NCBI GenBank assembly: GCA_021323265.1
Contig: JAJTCO010000025.1
Span: forward strand, 1 to 64,000
Source of the DNA: Pseudoduganella sp.
GTDB lineage: Bacteria; Pseudomonadota; Gammaproteobacteria; Burkholderiales; Burkholderiaceae_D
Direction of reading: 5' to 3'
DNA length: 64,000 bases
A program made the position numbers and the translations under genes. How positions within the stretch are numbered: position 1 is the stretch's first letter; every line of letters starts with the position of its first letter. Shown one piece after another: positions 55,570 through 64,000 of the stretch. A model generated the notes under the pieces. That model was not told the origin of the DNA. It did not search any database and saw nothing but the letters and a program-made list of their open reading frames with translations.

Positions 55570-56427
55570 TCACTCCGCGCAGCGGTACACGCCGCGCATC
55601 TTGGCGCGCTGCTCGGGCGTCAGTTGGGCGTCGGTGGCCTTGTAGATGAAGTTCTCTTCCTCGCGCACCAGCAGGAAGCTGCCGTCGGCCTGCTCGCTCC
55701 AGACCAGGTAGCCGCAATAGGTGTCGGCGTTGGCGAAGCGGCCCGTGAAGTCGACCGCGGCGTAGGTGCCCGGCGTGCCGCCATGCGCGCTGCGGTACAC
55801 CGTCACCTTTTTCACCTCGCGCTGCAGCGGCGCACCGGCTTTGGCTGCCGTCTCCGCCGCCGCGCTGCGCCACTGCGCAAAGCTCGATTGCTGCTGCGCG
55901 GCCGCGGCCAGGCGCGCCCACGCCTCGCGGTAGCGCTGGGCATCCTTGTCGGCGAAGTACGCCCGGCTCAACTCTTCCACGCGGCTCTTCTGCGAAGCGC
56001 TCGGCTTCCACGGCGCGGCCGGCGTCGCGGGCGCCGCCAGCGCCTGCTGCAGGGCCGCGTTCACGCGCCGGAATTCCTCGGTCAACGCATCGCAGGCGTC
56101 GCGCCGCCCCTGGCACAGCGTGTGCATGCGGATCGACGGCTGGCCATCCTGGTTGACCACCGTGCGCCGCACCACGGCCGGATGCGCGTCGTGCCCGGGC
56201 GGCGTGAACGACCACAACGTGCTGTTGGCCTTGTCGTCCGCGATGGTCCAGCCGTCTTGTACGGTGACGGTCACGTCGGGCCGCGCCTTCAACGCCTCGA
56301 GCGCCGCCGCGACGGACGGGTAGCCCGTGCCATTCACGCTGGCCGCGGCGACAATGGTCGATAACACAAGATTAAGCATCATAGCAATATAGACCACGGC
56401 GCGCGCGCGGGTCAATTGTGATAGCAT
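55570..56427 (-). CDS. DUF4019-like exported protein
   Basis: A 285-residue exported protein. The signal peptide is best if translation starts at 56427 (basic TRAR then a hydrophobic stretch to AAAS); ATG 56382 is an alternative. The C-terminal half (about 165-275) resembles DUF4019, with VKKVTVYRSAHGGTPGTYAA. Function unknown. Its promoter region overlaps the FadR-type operator of the divergent GntR gene, so it may be that regulator's target. Confidence 0.7.
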   Translation of the reverse strand: MLSQLTRARAVVYIAMMLNLVLSTIVAAASVNGTGYPSVAAALEALKARPDVTVTVQDGWTIADDKANSTLWSFTPPGHDAHPAVVRRTVVNQDGQPSIRMHTLCQGRRDACDALTEEFRRVNAALQQALAAPATPAAPWKPSASQKSRVEELSRAYFADKDAQRYREAWARLAAAAQQQSSFAQWRSAAAETAAKAGAPLQREVKKVTVYRSAHGGTPGTYAAVDFTGRFANADTYCGYLVWSEQADGSFLLVREEENFIYKATDAQLTPEQRAKMRGVYRCAE

Positions 56428-56431
56428 CCCG

Positions 56432-56442
56432 TGGTCTTACCA
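56432..56442. promoter_or_regulatory. GntR/FadR-type operator
   Basis: TGGTCTTACCA matches the TGGT-N3-ACCA palindrome of FadR-subfamily regulators. It lies between the divergent GntR and DUF4019-like genes and inside an outer inverted repeat (GTCAATTG 56411-56418, CAATTGAC 56449-56456). Confidence 0.65.
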
Positions 56443-56459
56443 TTAGGCCAATTGACATC

Positions 56460-57209
56460 ATGCCATCCGCCCAACGCCTGTCCGACGTCGTCGCCGCTGA
56501 ACTTGAAACTCGCATCCTGGAAGGTTCGCTCAAGCCGGGCGACCGCTTGCCGGCCGAGCGCGAACTGGCGGTGGAACTGGGCGTGTCGCGCCCTTCGCTG
56601 CGCGGGGCGCTGCAGGCACTGGTGGCCAAGGGCCTGCTCATTACGCGCCATGGCGGCGGCACCTTCGTCACCGATTCCATGCAGGCGGCATTCACCGACC
56701 CCTGGCAACAGATGCTGAACGACCATCCGGACATCCATGGCGACATGCTGGAGTTCCGCCACATGCTGGAAGGCCAGGCCGCGCAGCTGGCCGCCGAGCG
56801 CGGCACGCAGGAAGACTTCGACCGCATCCGCAGCTGCTATGAGGCGCTGGAACGGGCCTTCGAGGAACAGGACCTGGAACGGTGCATCGAGACCGACGTC
56901 GAATTCCACCAGGCCATCGCGGAGGCGTCGCACAATGTGCTGATCGGGCACCTGAGCTCCAGCCTGCACAAGGTGATGGAAGGCCACGTGCAGGGCAACC
57001 TGGAATACCTGAATGCGCGCCCAGAGCTATGGGCCCAGCTGCGCGAACAGCATCGCGCGATCTGGGACGCGGTGCGCGAGCGCTGCATGGACGTGGCCGG
57101 GCGCGCGGCGCACCACCACCTCGATTTCGTGCAGCAGACCATGCGCGAAACCAGGAAGAACGAGGGGCGCCGCAGCGCGGCCACGCGGCGGCTCAGCGCC
57201 GCCGCGTAA
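56460..57209 (+). CDS. GntR family regulator (FadR subfamily)
   Basis: A 249-residue regulator. The winged HTH is at about residues 8-75 (LKPGDRLPAERELAVELGVS) and the FCD effector domain at about 90-230, with a helical bundle including HRAIWDAVRERCMDVAGRAA. FCD proteins usually bind small carboxylates. The ATG at 56460 is used; the frame is open 14 codons earlier. It likely represses itself through the TGGTCTTACCA site. Confidence 0.9.
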   Translation: MPSAQRLSDVVAAELETRILEGSLKPGDRLPAERELAVELGVSRPSLRGALQALVAKGLLITRHGGGTFVTDSMQAAFTDPWQQMLNDHPDIHGDMLEFRHMLEGQAAQLAAERGTQEDFDRIRSCYEALERAFEEQDLERCIETDVEFHQAIAEASHNVLIGHLSSSLHKVMEGHVQGNLEYLNARPELWAQLREQHRAIWDAVRERCMDVAGRAAHHHLDFVQQTMRETRKNEGRRSAATRRLSAAA

Positions 57210-57221
57210 GGCCGGCAGGCC

Positions 57222-58847
57222 TTAGTTGGCGCGCGCCTTGCCGAAGGCGTCGCCCGCCTTCCACGCCGGCATCGCCGGCGCATCGGCCACCATACGGCCC
57301 AGGTTCAGGGTGAACTGCGCCATCTGCGTCATGCCCGCCATCGACCAGTTCGCGTCGTACTCGTCGCTGACCTGGTGATAGCTCTTGCGGTAGGCCGCGC
57401 GCATCTGCTCCGCCTTGGCCTTGTCGCCCAGGTAGTCGCTACCCGAGGTGATCGAGAACGCCGGCACGCCCGCCTTGGCGAAGCTGAAGTGGTCGGAGCG
57501 GAAGTAGCCGCCCGCCAGGTCCGGCCGCTCCTGCGCGATCACCATCTTCATGTTGCGCGCCGTGGCGGCGGCCATCTTGCCCAGGTCGGTGCGCTCGCTG
57601 CCGGCGGTGCCGATATCGCGCGTGGTGCCGATCCAGTTCAGCGAATCGAGGTTCAGGTTGGCGGCGGTCTTTTCCAGCGGCCACAGTGGCGCTTCCGCAT
57701 AGGCCGCGCTGCCGAGCAGGCCCTGCTCTTCCGCCGCCACCCACAGGAACATCTGGCTGCGCTTGGCCGGCGCCTTCACGGCTTCCTGCGCCATGGCCAG
57801 CAGGGCCGCGGTGCCGGACGCGTTGTCGACCGCGCCGTTATAGATGGTGTCGCCGGAGGTGCCCTGCTTGCCCAGGTGGTCCCAGTGCGCGGTGTAGATC
57901 ACCACTTCGTCCTTCAGCTTGGGATCGGTGCCCGGCACCACGCCGGCCACGTTGTACTGGTCGACCTTGCGCACTTCGGCCTTCATGTCGCCCACCAGCC
58001 TGGCCTTCAGCGCCACCGGCTGGAAGTCCTTGCGTTCGGCGGCGGCGCGCTGCTGGTCCAGGTCCAGGCCGGCGGCCTTGAACAGGGCCACGGCGGCATC
58101 GTTGGTCAGCCAGCCCTGCAGCTCGGTGCCCGGCGTGCCTTGCGCCAGCTGGAAGCGTTCCACGCCGTCCCAGCTGTTCTGCACCACGCTGTAGCCGTAG
58201 GAGGCGGAGGCGTCGGTGTGGATCAGCAGCGCGCCGATGGCGCCCTTGCGCTTGGCTTCCTCGAACTTGTAGGTCCAGCGGCCGTAGTAGGTCAGGGCCT
58301 TGCCGCCGAAGCGGTTGGGCGCCTCGGCCGTCGGCAGCGGGTCGTTGACCATCATGACGATGACCTTGCCCTTCACGTCATGGCCCTTGTAGTCGTCCCA
58401 GCCTTCTTCCGACGCCGTGATGCCGTAGCCGACGAACACCATGTCGGCATTGAAGCTGTGCGCCGCCTGCGCATCGCCCGGCGCGTACACCCAGTCCTTG
58501 CCGAAGCTGACCGGCAGCGCGGCGCCGTTGACCAGCAGGCGCAGGCTGGAAGCCGCGGCGTCGGTCTTCACGCCGGCAATCTTCACCAGCTGGCGATAGC
58601 TGTTGCCGTTGCCCGGCTTCAGGCCGGCGGCCATGGCCTGGTTCTCCAGGTAGGAAACGGTCAGGTCGCCGCCGCGCTGGCCGGTGCCGCGCCCTTCGAG
58701 CAGGTCGCTGGAGAGGAAGGCCAGGTGCGCGCGCAGCGGTGCTTCCTGCACCACCGGCTGCGCCGCCTTGTTGGCGGCAACGGCAGGCAGCGCCAGCGCC
58801 ACGCTGGCGGCCAGGGCGGAGACGATGAAGGTCGGGAGTTTTTTCAT
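57222..58847 (-). CDS. M28 family metallopeptidase, exported
   Basis: A 541-residue zinc peptidase with a signal peptide (residues 1-24) and a PA domain insert before the catalytic domain. Zinc ligands appear in VVIYTAHWDHLGKQG, GAVDNASGTAALL, WVAAEEQGLLGSAAYAE and FRSDHFSFAKAGVPAF. It is likely an aminopeptidase in the periplasm or outside. The ATG at 58847 is the family start; upstream open frame is not similar. Confidence 0.92.
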   Translation of the reverse strand: MKKLPTFIVSALAASVALALPAVAANKAAQPVVQEAPLRAHLAFLSSDLLEGRGTGQRGGDLTVSYLENQAMAAGLKPGNGNSYRQLVKIAGVKTDAAASSLRLLVNGAALPVSFGKDWVYAPGDAQAAHSFNADMVFVGYGITASEEGWDDYKGHDVKGKVIVMMVNDPLPTAEAPNRFGGKALTYYGRWTYKFEEAKRKGAIGALLIHTDASASYGYSVVQNSWDGVERFQLAQGTPGTELQGWLTNDAAVALFKAAGLDLDQQRAAAERKDFQPVALKARLVGDMKAEVRKVDQYNVAGVVPGTDPKLKDEVVIYTAHWDHLGKQGTSGDTIYNGAVDNASGTAALLAMAQEAVKAPAKRSQMFLWVAAEEQGLLGSAAYAEAPLWPLEKTAANLNLDSLNWIGTTRDIGTAGSERTDLGKMAAATARNMKMVIAQERPDLAGGYFRSDHFSFAKAGVPAFSITSGSDYLGDKAKAEQMRAAYRKSYHQVSDEYDANWSMAGMTQMAQFTLNLGRMVADAPAMPAWKAGDAFGKARAN

Positions 58848-58942
58848 GGCTTCTCTAGTGTTTATCCAAGCGGGGCATTCTAGCGGATTTGCGCCGTGCG
58901 CCAAGCTGCAGCGCAGCATGCGGGATGGTATGCTACGCGGCC

Positions 58943-59860
58943 ATGAACGCTACGCATTACATCGGACGTTTCGCGCCTTCCCCGACCGGACCGCTGCACC
59001 TGGGCTCCCTGGTGGCCGCCATGGCCAGCTACCTCGACGCCAAGGTGCACGGCGGCCAGTGGCTGGTGCGCGTGGAGGACATCGACCGCGACCGCAACGT
59101 GGCCGGCGCCGACCAGCACATCCTGGCTTCGCTGCAGCGCTGCGGCATGCAGTGGGACGGCGAGGTCACCTGGCAGACCCGGCGCGAACACCTGTATGAA
59201 GCGGCCCTGCGCCAGCTGGGCGACCACATCTACCCGTGCGGCTGTTCGCGCCGCGAGATCGCCGACTCCCAGTTGCGCCTGGGCCAGTCCGGCGCACCCA
59301 ACCTGGTGTATCCGGGCACCTGCCGCAACGGCCTGGCGCCCGGCCGCACGGCGCGCGCGCTGCGCCTGCGCACGCCGCAAGTGCCGCATTGCGTGATCCA
59401 TTTCCACGACCGCTTCGCCGGCGAGGTGAGCCAGGACATCACGGCCGACGTGGGCGACTTCGTGGTGCGCCGCGCCGACGGCTTCTGGGCCTACCAGCTG
59501 GCCGTGGTGGTGGACGATGGCGCGCAGGGCATCACCGACATCGTGCGCGGCGCCGACCTGCTGGACTCCACGCCGCGCCAGATCTTCCTGCAGCAGCTGC
59601 TCGGCTTGCCGCAGCCGCGTTACCTGCACGTGCCGGTCGTGCTCAACGCCGACGGCGAGAAACTGTCCAAGCAAACCGGGGCCGCCGCGTTCGACACGGG
59701 CGCCCCGGCGGAAAGCCTGCTCGGCAGCGCCCTGCTGCCGGCGGCGCGCCTGCTCGGCCTGGAACTGCAGGCCGAGTCGCTGGCCGGCTTCTGGCGCGCG
59801 GCAATACCGGCCTGGGACGCGCTGCTGCGGGCCCACGGTGAGGCGCCGCACAGACCCTGA
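58943..59860 (+). CDS. gluQ: Glutamyl-Q tRNA(Asp) synthetase
   Basis: Attaches glutamate to queuosine in tRNA-Asp. A 305-residue protein that resembles the catalytic half of GluRS without the anticodon domain. The HIGH-like motif is RFAPSPTGPLHLGSLVAAMA, a zinc site uses YPCGCSRREI and PGTCR, and the KMSKS-like loop is GEKLSKQTG. The ATG at 58943 fits the family; upstream frame does not. Confidence 0.93.
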   Translation: MNATHYIGRFAPSPTGPLHLGSLVAAMASYLDAKVHGGQWLVRVEDIDRDRNVAGADQHILASLQRCGMQWDGEVTWQTRREHLYEAALRQLGDHIYPCGCSRREIADSQLRLGQSGAPNLVYPGTCRNGLAPGRTARALRLRTPQVPHCVIHFHDRFAGEVSQDITADVGDFVVRRADGFWAYQLAVVVDDGAQGITDIVRGADLLDSTPRQIFLQQLLGLPQPRYLHVPVVLNADGEKLSKQTGAAAFDTGAPAESLLGSALLPAARLLGLELQAESLAGFWRAAIPAWDALLRAHGEAPHRP

Positions 59861-59907
59861 GGCCGCACGCGCCCACACTGGCTGCACCAAGTAGAAGGAG
59901 GTGCGCC

Positions 59908-60225
59908 ATGCGGCAAATACTGATCTCTTGTGCGACGTGCGCCGCCTGCGCTGTCGCGCTGCCGGCCAGCGCCCAGGACACCCTGTACCGTTGCATCGAC
60001 CGCCAAGGCGTCACCATGTTGACCGACCGCCCGTGCGAAACCTTGCCCAACGCGCCGCGCCCGGCCCTGGAAAAGGAATACTTCGTCCTGCCGCCCTCGG
60101 AACTGGGGCGCGGCCGCTGGGTCAAGAAGCCGCCGGTGAGCGTGCCGCCCAAGGTGGACGTGGAAACCCTGCGCCTGGCACGCCAGGCGCTCGAACTGCG
60201 CGACAAGGTTGCCAGCGCGCGCTAG
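59908..60225 (+). CDS. DUF4124-like exported protein
   Basis: A 105-residue exported protein with a signal peptide ending near ASA (residues 1-22) and a DUF4124-type start LYRCIDRQGVTMLTDRPC. The rest is Pro/Arg-rich and helical at the end. Role unknown. An AAGGAGG Shine-Dalgarno precedes the ATG. The stop overlaps that of the convergent membrane gene. Confidence 0.75.
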   Translation: MRQILISCATCAACAVALPASAQDTLYRCIDRQGVTMLTDRPCETLPNAPRPALEKEYFVLPPSELGRGRWVKKPPVSVPPKVDVETLRLARQALELRDKVASAR

Positions 60226-60578
60226 CGCTCGTCTTCCTCCAGCGGCAGCAGGAGCATGCTGGCGGCCGCCGCGCCATGCACGACGGGCAGCAGCACGAGC
60301 GCCAGTTCCAGCGGGGCCGCCGGGTCGCTGACGGAAAAGTAGGTGATCGCGACCGCCATCACGATGGGCGCCAGCGGCAGCACCGCAGCCGACAAGGTGG
60401 CGGGATTCAAGCGGCGCACGGCCAGCAAGTTCAACAGCAACGCCGCCAGGTAGAGGGAACGGTACATCCATTCCACGCCCGGGGAGTCAAAGTGCAGCCC
60501 CGCAAGCATCCCTTGCATCAGCAATCCCAGTAGCAACGTCAGCAACAGCACGGGCAAAACAGAGCGTTCCATGATCAC
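60222..60578 (-). CDS. Small membrane protein, four helices
   Basis: Not recognised. A 118-residue inner-membrane protein with four hydrophobic segments, the first near SVLPVLLLTLLLGLLMQGML. The GTG at 60578 has GGGAGG six bases upstream and is used; ATG at 60572 is an alternative. The 200-bp region upstream holds the divergent hydrolase promoter and no other clear signal. Confidence 0.6.
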   Translation of the reverse strand: MIMERSVLPVLLLTLLLGLLMQGMLAGLHFDSPGVEWMYRSLYLAALLLNLLAVRRLNPATLSAAVLPLAPIVMAVAITYFSVSDPAAPLELALVLLPVVHGAAAASMLLLPLEEDER

Positions 60579-60734
60579 TTTGGGCCTCCCAGTCGTTACG
60601 CCCAATTAAGCAAATTCTGCGCCATGTCTCGACTGCCAAGGGGAAGGTTGCCGAATTTCTAGTTTTCTGTAAGAAATTTCGACATTTAGCGCTTGAAGGG
60701 GCGGCCGCTTGCGCGAGCGCATGCTGCGGCGCGC

Positions 60735-60740
60735 TATAAT
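60735..60740 (+). promoter_or_regulatory. -10 box of the hydrolase gene
   Basis: A perfect TATAAT with no good -35 at normal spacing (TTGCGC is 20 bp away). The predicted start near 60747 leaves a leader of about 35 nt. Confidence 0.45.
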
Positions 60741-60781
60741 AGCGGGCTTGTCTTTTGGATATCGGTTTTTCAGTGAAGAAG

Positions 60782-61579
60782 ATGCACCCTACGCAAGACC
60801 CACGCCCCGCAGTCGTCCTGTTGCACAGCTCCCTCAGTTCGCGCAGCCAATGGAATGCCCTGATGGCCGAACAGGAAGCCAATTTCCGCTGCGTCGCCAT
60901 CGACCTGCTGGGCTATGGCAAGGCCGCCTTCCCGACCGAAGCGGCCGCCGCCGGCTATACGCTGGCGCACGAGGCCGATGCCGTGGCCGCCGCCCTGGCC
61001 TCGCACCTGGACGCGGGCGAACCGTTCCACCTGATCGGCCACTCCTACGGCGGCGCCACGGCCCTGCGCCTGGCGCGCCAGATGCGCGAGCGCGTGCTGT
61101 CGCTGGCGCTGTTCGAGCCGGTGGCCTTCCACCTGCTGTCGCCGCAGGACGCCGGACGCCAGGAAATCGAGGCGGTGGTGGCGCGCATCGGCGCCGCCGC
61201 CACGGCGGAAGAGGCCACGCGCACCTTCATCGACTACTGGAACCGGGCCGGCGCCTTCGACAGCCTGCCCGACGTGCAGCGCGCGCGCTTCACGGCCGGC
61301 ATCGCCAAGGTCAAGCTGGACTTCATCGCCCTACTCGGCGAACCGGCCAGCGTGGCCGACATGGCGCAGCTGGACATGCCGGCCCTGGTGCTGGCCGGCG
61401 CCAAAGGCCCGGTTTCCACCCGCCGCGTGGCTGAAACGCTCGCTGCTGCACTGCCGCAAGCGCAGCTGCGCCTGACCGACGGCGGCCACATGGCGCCCAT
61501 CACGCACGCCGCTGCCGTCAACGAAGTGCTGCTGGGTTTCCTCGAAACCAGTTGCTCGCCTGATAGTATTGTTCGATAA
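60782..61579 (+). CDS. Alpha/beta hydrolase
   Basis: A 265-residue hydrolase. The nucleophile elbow is LIGHSYGGATAL (about residue 88), with the catalytic Asp and His likely near VLAGAKGPVS and LTDGGHMAPITH. The oxyanion strand VVLLHSSLSSRSQW lies near the N-terminus. The substrate is unknown. ATG at 60782 is used; GTG 60773 or TTG 60755 are possible. Confidence 0.85.
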   Translation: MHPTQDPRPAVVLLHSSLSSRSQWNALMAEQEANFRCVAIDLLGYGKAAFPTEAAAAGYTLAHEADAVAAALASHLDAGEPFHLIGHSYGGATALRLARQMRERVLSLALFEPVAFHLLSPQDAGRQEIEAVVARIGAAATAEEATRTFIDYWNRAGAFDSLPDVQRARFTAGIAKVKLDFIALLGEPASVADMAQLDMPALVLAGAKGPVSTRRVAETLAAALPQAQLRLTDGGHMAPITHAAAVNEVLLGFLETSCSPDSIVR

Positions 61580-61609
61580 TATCCGGATAATTATTCGGGG
61601 GGCCGCATC

Positions 61610-61798
61610 ATGAGCGACACGCGCTACAACCAGCAGTTGGCAATCCAGGTGGACAAAGGCATCGAACTGCTCGCGCAAATGGGCGCGGCCAACGCCTGGA
61701 TTTACATGCAAAGCAAGCAGGTGCCGCGCAGCGTGATCCTGCGCGTGCTGGCCTATCCGGAACAGCGCCGCCACGACAGCGCGCGCTCACTGCACTGA
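61610..61798 (+). CDS. Conserved small protein, 62 residues
   Basis: Not recognised. It begins MSDTRYNQQLAIQVDKGIEL and ends with a basic tail. It has no signal peptide or membrane helix. A purine-rich GGGGGG stretch lies upstream of the ATG. It follows the hydrolase gene by 30 bp and may be co-transcribed. Confidence 0.65.
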   Translation: MSDTRYNQQLAIQVDKGIELLAQMGAANAWIYMQSKQVPRSVILRVLAYPEQRRHDSARSLH

Positions 61799-61800
61799 CC

Positions 61801-62685
61801 TCACGCCGCTAGCTGCAGTTCGCGCACGGCCTGCAGCACGCGCTGCTTGGCGGCATCGGGCCGCTTGCCGCTGCGCCAGGCCACCATCGCTTCCCACTCC
61901 CAATGCGGCAAGTCCGCAATCTCCAGTTTCACCAGGTTGCCCAGCTTGAGCTGGCGCGCCGCCGCCATCTCCGGCATGAAGGTCAGGAATCCGTGCTCCA
62001 GCGCCAGCTCGATCGCCGCGCTGGCCGGCTGGATGGCGTGGATCGCGCTGTCGCTGCGCCGGTGCGCGCGCAGCAGCCGTATCAGCTCATCGCAGGGCTC
62101 GCCCCAGAACTGCGGCGCCAGCCGCGCATTGGCCACGTCGGCCAGGTTCAGGGCACGGCGCCGCGCCAGCGGGTGGCCGCGCCGCACCACCGCCACAATG
62201 GGCGACACGTACAGGCGTTCCAGCTGGATCCCGGCAATGGCCGGGCACTTCAGCACAAAGCCCAGCTGCGCGCGTCCGGTGAGCAGCTTGTCCATGATGA
62301 CGGGCGAATGGTCGGTGCTGCAGCGGATCTCCAGCGGCGCATCGGCCAGCTTGGGCAGCAAGGGGCCGAAGATCAGCGAGGTCAGCGACGGCACGCAGGC
62401 CAGCGTCACCTGCGGCAGCGCCGGCGCCCCCTGCACCGCCTGCCGGCCCGTCTCGATGGCGGCCAGCGCCTGCTGCGCCGACGGCAGGAAGATCTGGCAG
62501 GCCGGCGTGGGCGTGGCGCCGCGCCGGTGGCGCGCGAACAGCTGCACGCCAAGCTGCCCCTCCAGCGCCGCCACGCGCTGGCTGACCTGCGGCTGCGACC
62601 AGCGGCGGCGCGCGGCGGCCTGGCTGAAACTGCCCGACTCCACGATTTCCACCAGCAAGGCCAGGTCGTCGACGCTAAGAGACAT
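61801..62685 (-). CDS. LysR family transcriptional regulator
   Basis: A 294-residue LysR regulator. The HTH is at residues 1-60 (LALLVEIVESGSFSQAAARR and SQPQVSQRVAALE), with the effector domain at about 90-290. ATG at 62685 is used; TTG four codons earlier is an alternative. It is divergent from the broken MFS gene, which was probably its target. Confidence 0.9.
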   Translation of the reverse strand: MSLSVDDLALLVEIVESGSFSQAAARRRWSQPQVSQRVAALEGQLGVQLFARHRRGATPTPACQIFLPSAQQALAAIETGRQAVQGAPALPQVTLACVPSLTSLIFGPLLPKLADAPLEIRCSTDHSPVIMDKLLTGRAQLGFVLKCPAIAGIQLERLYVSPIVAVVRRGHPLARRRALNLADVANARLAPQFWGEPCDELIRLLRAHRRSDSAIHAIQPASAAIELALEHGFLTFMPEMAAARQLKLGNLVKLEIADLPHWEWEAMVAWRSGKRPDAAKQRVLQAVRELQLAA

Positions 62686-62775
62686 AAGAGAATCCAATAC
62701 GAAATATCATGAGATGGCGGCTTCTATTATGTCTTAACCCTGCCTAGACTGTCAGCACTCAGCAAGGGGGAAAGC

Positions 62776-63700
62776 ATGGCGAAGGCGGCACGGGCAAGGC
62801 AATTGGGCAAACGGTTCCTGATGTTCGACCACATGCTGGTGGTGGCGGGCTTCTACCTGGTGTTCCCCATCATCGGCCTGCATTTCGTCGGCCAGCTGCA
62901 ATGGGCTGCGGCCGCGGTCGGCCTGGCGCTCGGGGTGCGCCAGATGTCGCAGCAGGGCCTGGCCCTGTTCGGCGGCTCGCTGTCGGACCGTTTCGGCGCC
63001 AAGCCGATGATCGTCGCCGGCATGCTGCTGCGCGCGCTCGGCTTTGCCGTGATGGCCTTCGCCGCCAATCCCGCCGTGCTGCTGCTGTCTTGCGTGCTGT
63101 CGGGCCTGGGCGGCGCGCTGTTCGACCCGGCCCGCGCCGCCCTGGTGGCCAAGCTCACGCGCCCGGCGCAGCGGCCGCGCTTTTACGCGCTGCTGATGGT
63201 GCAGGAAAGCGTGGCCGCGGTGACAGGCGCCCTGCTTGGCACCATGCTGCTGGGCCTGAACTTCCAATGGGTCGCACTGGGCGGCTGCGCCGTGTTCGTG
63301 CTGGCGGCGCTGGCCAACCAGCTGCTGCTGCCGGCCTACCGCGCGGCGCCGCCCGGCACCTCCGCGCTGGCGGCCATGCGCACGCCGCTGCGCGACCGTC
63401 CCTTCCTGCTGCTGGTGCTCACGCTGAGCGGCTACTACATCCTGACCGTGCAACTGATGCTGCTGGTGCCCGTGACCCTGACCCCAGCCGGCCGCGCGCG
63501 CCAGCTACATGGGGTTGAGCCGGTTCGGGCTTGCCCTGGGCGGCTTGTTCGGCTACACCGCCGGCGGCTGGCTGCTGGACTGGAGCCGCGCCGTGCGCAC
63601 GCCCGCCCTGCCCTGGCTGGTGCTGGCCGCCATCGGCCTGCTGACGCTGTGCGCGCTTGCTTTCCGCGCCGCGCCGCTGCCCGCCGCCAGCAAGGCGTGA
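62776..63700 (+). pseudogene. MFS transporter (MdtH-like) broken by an internal deletion
   Basis: The first 240 or so residues form a normal MFS N-terminal half (for example GGSLSDRFGAKPMIVAGMLL). Near 63490 the frame changes; a second frame from about 63500 gives [20 protein letters not shown], the end of an MdtH-like transporter, stopping at 63700. Roughly 100 residues are missing between them, so helices 8-10 are lost and the frames do not join. The protein is probably non-functional. A good Shine-Dalgarno (AGGGGG) remains before the ATG. Confidence 0.8.
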
Positions 63701-63702
63701 TG

Positions 63703-63732
63703 CGAAAAAAAAGAGCCCGCCAGAGGCGGGCT
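63703..63732 (-). terminator. Orphan minus-strand terminator
   Basis: An 8-bp GC stem (63714-63721 with 63725-63732) is followed on the minus strand by CTTTTTTTT. No minus-strand gene ends here; the gene to the right is on the plus strand. Confidence 0.6.
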
Positions 63733-63858
63733 GAAAACACTTTGGTTGGGTGCCGCATTGTACTGCGCCAGGCGGGGCTTGAATCTCTCCAATCGTCACC
63801 GGGATAAGTTGATCTGCGTCATGGCAGCGGGAGTCGATGCTGCGCGATCATCGCCGGT

Positions 63859-64000
63859 ATGAAAACCCGCCTGCTTTCCGCTTTCGCCGCCGCCACGCTC
63901 GCCGCAACCGCTGCCATGGCCGCGCCGCCCCGTCCCACGCTGGGCACGTCCGGCGCCTTCGACGCCCAGGGCCGCCTGTGGGTGGCCCACGTCGCCGAGG
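63859..64000 (+). CDS. Exported protein, truncated by the window edge
   Basis: The first 47 codons only. A signal peptide (MKTRLLSAFAAATLAATAAM, cleaved near AMA) is followed by PPRPTLGTSGAFDAQGRLWV, a pattern seen in secreted beta-propeller or sialidase-like proteins, but the fragment is too short to be sure. No stop occurs before the end. Confidence 0.5.
   Translation, partial: MKTRLLSAFAAATLAATAAMAAPPRPTLGTSGAFDAQGRLWVAHVAE

Noticed and set aside
63509-63700. A separate 63-codon gene after the MFS frame
   Set aside because: Its sequence continues the C-terminal part of the same transporter, so it is the second half of the broken gene.
63733-63830. tRNA-like sequence near the right edge
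   Set aside because: No cloverleaf could be drawn and no TTCGANTC-type T-arm is present.

Overview
This is GC-rich chromosomal DNA of a betaproteobacterium. The rpsP-rimM-trmD order, the etfB-etfA-acyl-CoA dehydrogenase operon, GluQRS, GlnS, PyrF and several small Burkholderiales-type proteins suggest Oxalobacteraceae, most like Massilia or its relatives. This placement comes from recognising families; I ran no search. I see no rRNA or tRNA gene, CRISPR array, insertion sequence or prophage.

Layout. 1-1.7 kb: the rpsP-rimM-trmD operon (minus). 1.8-7.3 kb: a TM2 protein, a glycine-zipper protein, a LysE exporter, proline dehydrogenase, a polysaccharide deacetylase, a PEP-mutase-like enzyme and Ada. 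7.3-14.9 kb (minus): acyl-CoA dehydrogenase with its electron-transfer flavoprotein, TusA, AlaS and UgpQ. 15-18.8 kb: a CaiB CoA-transferase and a divergent MFS/LysR pair. 18.8-21.3 kb (minus): a J-domain protein followed by three unrecognised proteins. 21.3-26.5 kb: GlnS, an orphan CHASE histidine kinase, a WHxH-motif protein carrying 13 AYSGRV repeats, and a small XRE-type regulator; three FNR-type boxes lie here. 27-39 kb: housekeeping and envelope genes (ferredoxin reductase, MFS, DUF1345, HPF, GGDEF, ExoI, PyrF, LemA/TPM, SDR). 39-46 kb: a chemotaxis receptor, VanZ, TraB, an M20 dipeptidase and two tandem solute-binding paralogues.

The most unusual part is 46.2-55.6 kb. Four minus-strand genes encode exported proteins that begin their mature part with an (A/D)xLSxVxGxDG-like motif. 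Facing them across a 383-bp control region is a plus-strand run: a short leader ORF, a C39-like cysteine peptidase, a beta-barrel 'transporter', a FadL-like barrel, a DUF2059-type protein, an AraC regulator, a membrane protein joining an MshEN-like domain to the same motif family, and an SRPBCC/START-like exported protein. Together they look like one surface-assembly or export system. As I recall, Acinetobacter clusters labelled fil (putative pilus system) have related parts; I could not check this.

55.6-64 kb: a DUF4019-like protein, a FadR-type GntR regulator with a textbook operator, an M28 peptidase, GluQRS, small proteins, an alpha/beta hydrolase, a LysR regulator beside an MFS gene broken by an internal deletion, and a truncated secreted-protein gene at the right edge.
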